In this document: positions 62,894 to 64,000 of the stretch, one piece after another | How positions within the stretch are numbered: position 1 is the stretch's first letter | How the letters are laid out: each line of letters starts with the position of its first letter | Source: Hetaerina americana | Lineage: Eukaryota; Arthropoda; Insecta; Odonata; Calopterygidae | Assembly: GCA_022747635.1 (NCBI GenBank) | Contig: JAKTNV010000644.1 | Coordinates: 24,394-88,393, forward strand | Reading direction: 5' to 3' | DNA: 64,000 nt | Notes under the pieces: generated by a model | What the model was told of the DNA's origin: nothing | The model's database searches: none | The model's input: the letters and a program-made list of their open reading frames with translations, nothing else | Translations under genes and position numbers: made by a program

Positions 62894-64000
62894 CCTTGGA
62901 TACATTTTTGTTTGATTTGTGTCGAGTGAGATTTTCACCTAGAACCCAAAGGGGGGGGTATTGGCACTTTTCATGAAAAAATTTGATTAATTAAATTTTT
63001 TTAAAATGAAATATATGCCTTCTAAACACCTTAAACATTCACTTTAAAACAGAAGATTGTTGTTTTTCGCAATATTTTTAGAAATTTGGGCTCTTTTAGT
63101 AACATTAACACCTGGGCTGAAGCATCTTTTATGATCATTTATTGTCTTTCAGGATTCATTCTGGGTTTTATTTTATTTATTTGATGAAAATGAACAACAA
63201 TACACACCTTGGATACATTTTTGTTTGATTTGTGTCGAGTGAGATTTTCACCTAGAACCCAAAGGGGGGGGTATTGGCACTTTTCATGAAAAAATTTGAT
63301 TAATTAAATTTTTTTAAAATGAAATATATGCCTTCTAAACACCTTAAACATTCACTTTAAAACAGAAGATTGTTTTTTTTCGCAATATTTTTAGAAATTT
63401 GGTCTCTTTTAGTAACATTAACACTTGCGCTGAAGCAACTTTTTATGCTCATTTCTTGTCTTTCAGGATTAATTCTGGGTTTTATTTTGTTTATTTGATG
63501 AAAATGAACAACAATACACACCATGGAAACATTTTTGTTTGATTTGTGTCAAAAGAGATTTTCACCTAGAACCCAAAGGGGGGGGTATTGGCACTTTTCA
63601 TGGAAAAATGTGAAAAATTAAATTTTCTAAAAATGAAATAAATGCCTTATAAACACCTCAAACATTCACTCTAAAACAAAAGATTGTAGTTTTTTCGCAA
63701 TATTTTTAGAAATTTGGGCTCTTTTAGTAACATAAACACTTGGGCTGAAGCATCTTTTATGATCATTTATTGTCTTTCAGGATACATTCTGGGTTTTATT
63801 TTGTTTATTTGATGAAAATGAACAACAATACACACCTTGGATACATTTTTGTTTGATTTCTGTCGAGTGTGATTTTCACCTAGAACCAAAGGTGGGGGTA
63901 TTTTTGTCACTTTTCATGGAAAAATGTGAAAAATTAAATTTTCTAAAAATGAAATAAATGCCTTCTAAAAACCTCAAAACATTCACTCTTAAACAGAAGA

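Larger units (their letters stand above)
1..64000. repeat. 312-bp satellite DNA array filling the window
   Basis: Every part of the window is a copy of one unit of about 312 bp, all in the same orientation. The landmark AACATTCACT first occurs at 161 and last at 63978, giving about 205 units. The period is confirmed by larger repeats: 1876/6, 2188/7, 2492/8 and 4054/13 all give 311.5-312.7 bp. A typical unit has about 31% G+C and two CpGs (GTCGAG and TTCGCA); one monomer class adds a third in TTGCGCTG. No unique sequence, gene, RNA gene or transposon interrupts it, and neither array edge is in the window. Long satellites with HOR structure are typical of eukaryotic centromeres and pericentromeres; that location is inferred here. 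The family is not one I recognise. Confidence 0.97.
62290..64000. repeat. Terminal HOR, copy 2 (cut by window end)
   Basis: This follows 58830 onwards at 3457 bp up to about 63050, then at 3767 bp. The extra 310 bp is one monomer: the unit with TCATGAAAAAATTTG and GATTAATTAAAT occurs twice (62974 and 63288) instead of once (59517), joined by a hybrid with TTGTTGTTTTTCGC and CACCTGGGCTG. The window ends inside the unit after TATTTTTGTCAC, so the array continues beyond 64000. Confidence 0.78.

Noticed and set aside
1..64000. CENP-B box
   Set aside because: I looked for the TTCG....A..CGGG pattern on both strands. TTTCGCAATA and GTCGAGTGAG contain TTCG or CG but lack the downstream CGGG at the required spacing.
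1..64000. CRISPR array
   Set aside because: Direct repeats are whole 312-bp units without short repeats separated by unique spacers.
1..64000. Transposon or retroelement insertion
   Set aside because: No break in the satellite pattern longer than about 35 bp was seen anywhere, and no terminal repeats or coding remnants.

Overview
The whole 64 kb window is one uninterrupted, head-to-tail tandem satellite array. I see no protein-coding gene, RNA gene, transposon, CRISPR array or unique flanking DNA. The monomer is about 312 bp (roughly 205 copies), always in the same orientation, with about 31% G+C counted by hand on a typical unit. This kind of long, AT-rich array with higher-order repeat (HOR) structure is what eukaryotic centromeric or pericentromeric heterochromatin looks like in long-read assemblies. 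I do not recognise the satellite family and cannot name the organism.

Layout. 1-6270: a 12-monomer HOR (3730 bp) followed by a second copy that lacks a four-monomer, 1238-bp segment. 6271-6964: two linking monomers that recur near 18.1 and 24.5 kb. 6965-14660: a 13-monomer HOR (about 4054 bp) followed by a 12-monomer copy. 14661-26530: an older patchwork in which pieces of earlier and later blocks recur at offsets of about 2.17, 4.67, 5.94 and 6.25 kb. 26531-54850: the most recently homogenised part, built from four modules here called X, A, L and B, in the order X-A-L-B-X'-A'-L'-B'. Module A is a 6-monomer HOR (1876 bp) with three near-identical copies at 36222-41849. Module B is a 7-monomer HOR (2188 bp) present in a run of copies at 44026-54850, most of which have lost one monomer. 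54851-64000: diverged B-type monomers, then an approximately 3457-bp HOR that carries relics of A, L and B. It also shows many one-base insertions that may be assembly error.

How it works together: nothing here encodes a product. The sequence records unequal exchange and local gene conversion between out-of-register monomers. Two broad monomer classes alternate. One has CACCTGGGCTG with CATTTATTG; the other has CTTGCGCTG or CTTTCGCTG with CATTTCTTG. The only long reading frames are on the minus strand of the second class, about 80 codons. They arise because one stop codon is missing there and 312 is divisible by 3, so I treat them as by-products of the repeat. Positions of block edges are accurate to about 50 bp, because exchanges within near-identical DNA leave no exact breakpoint.
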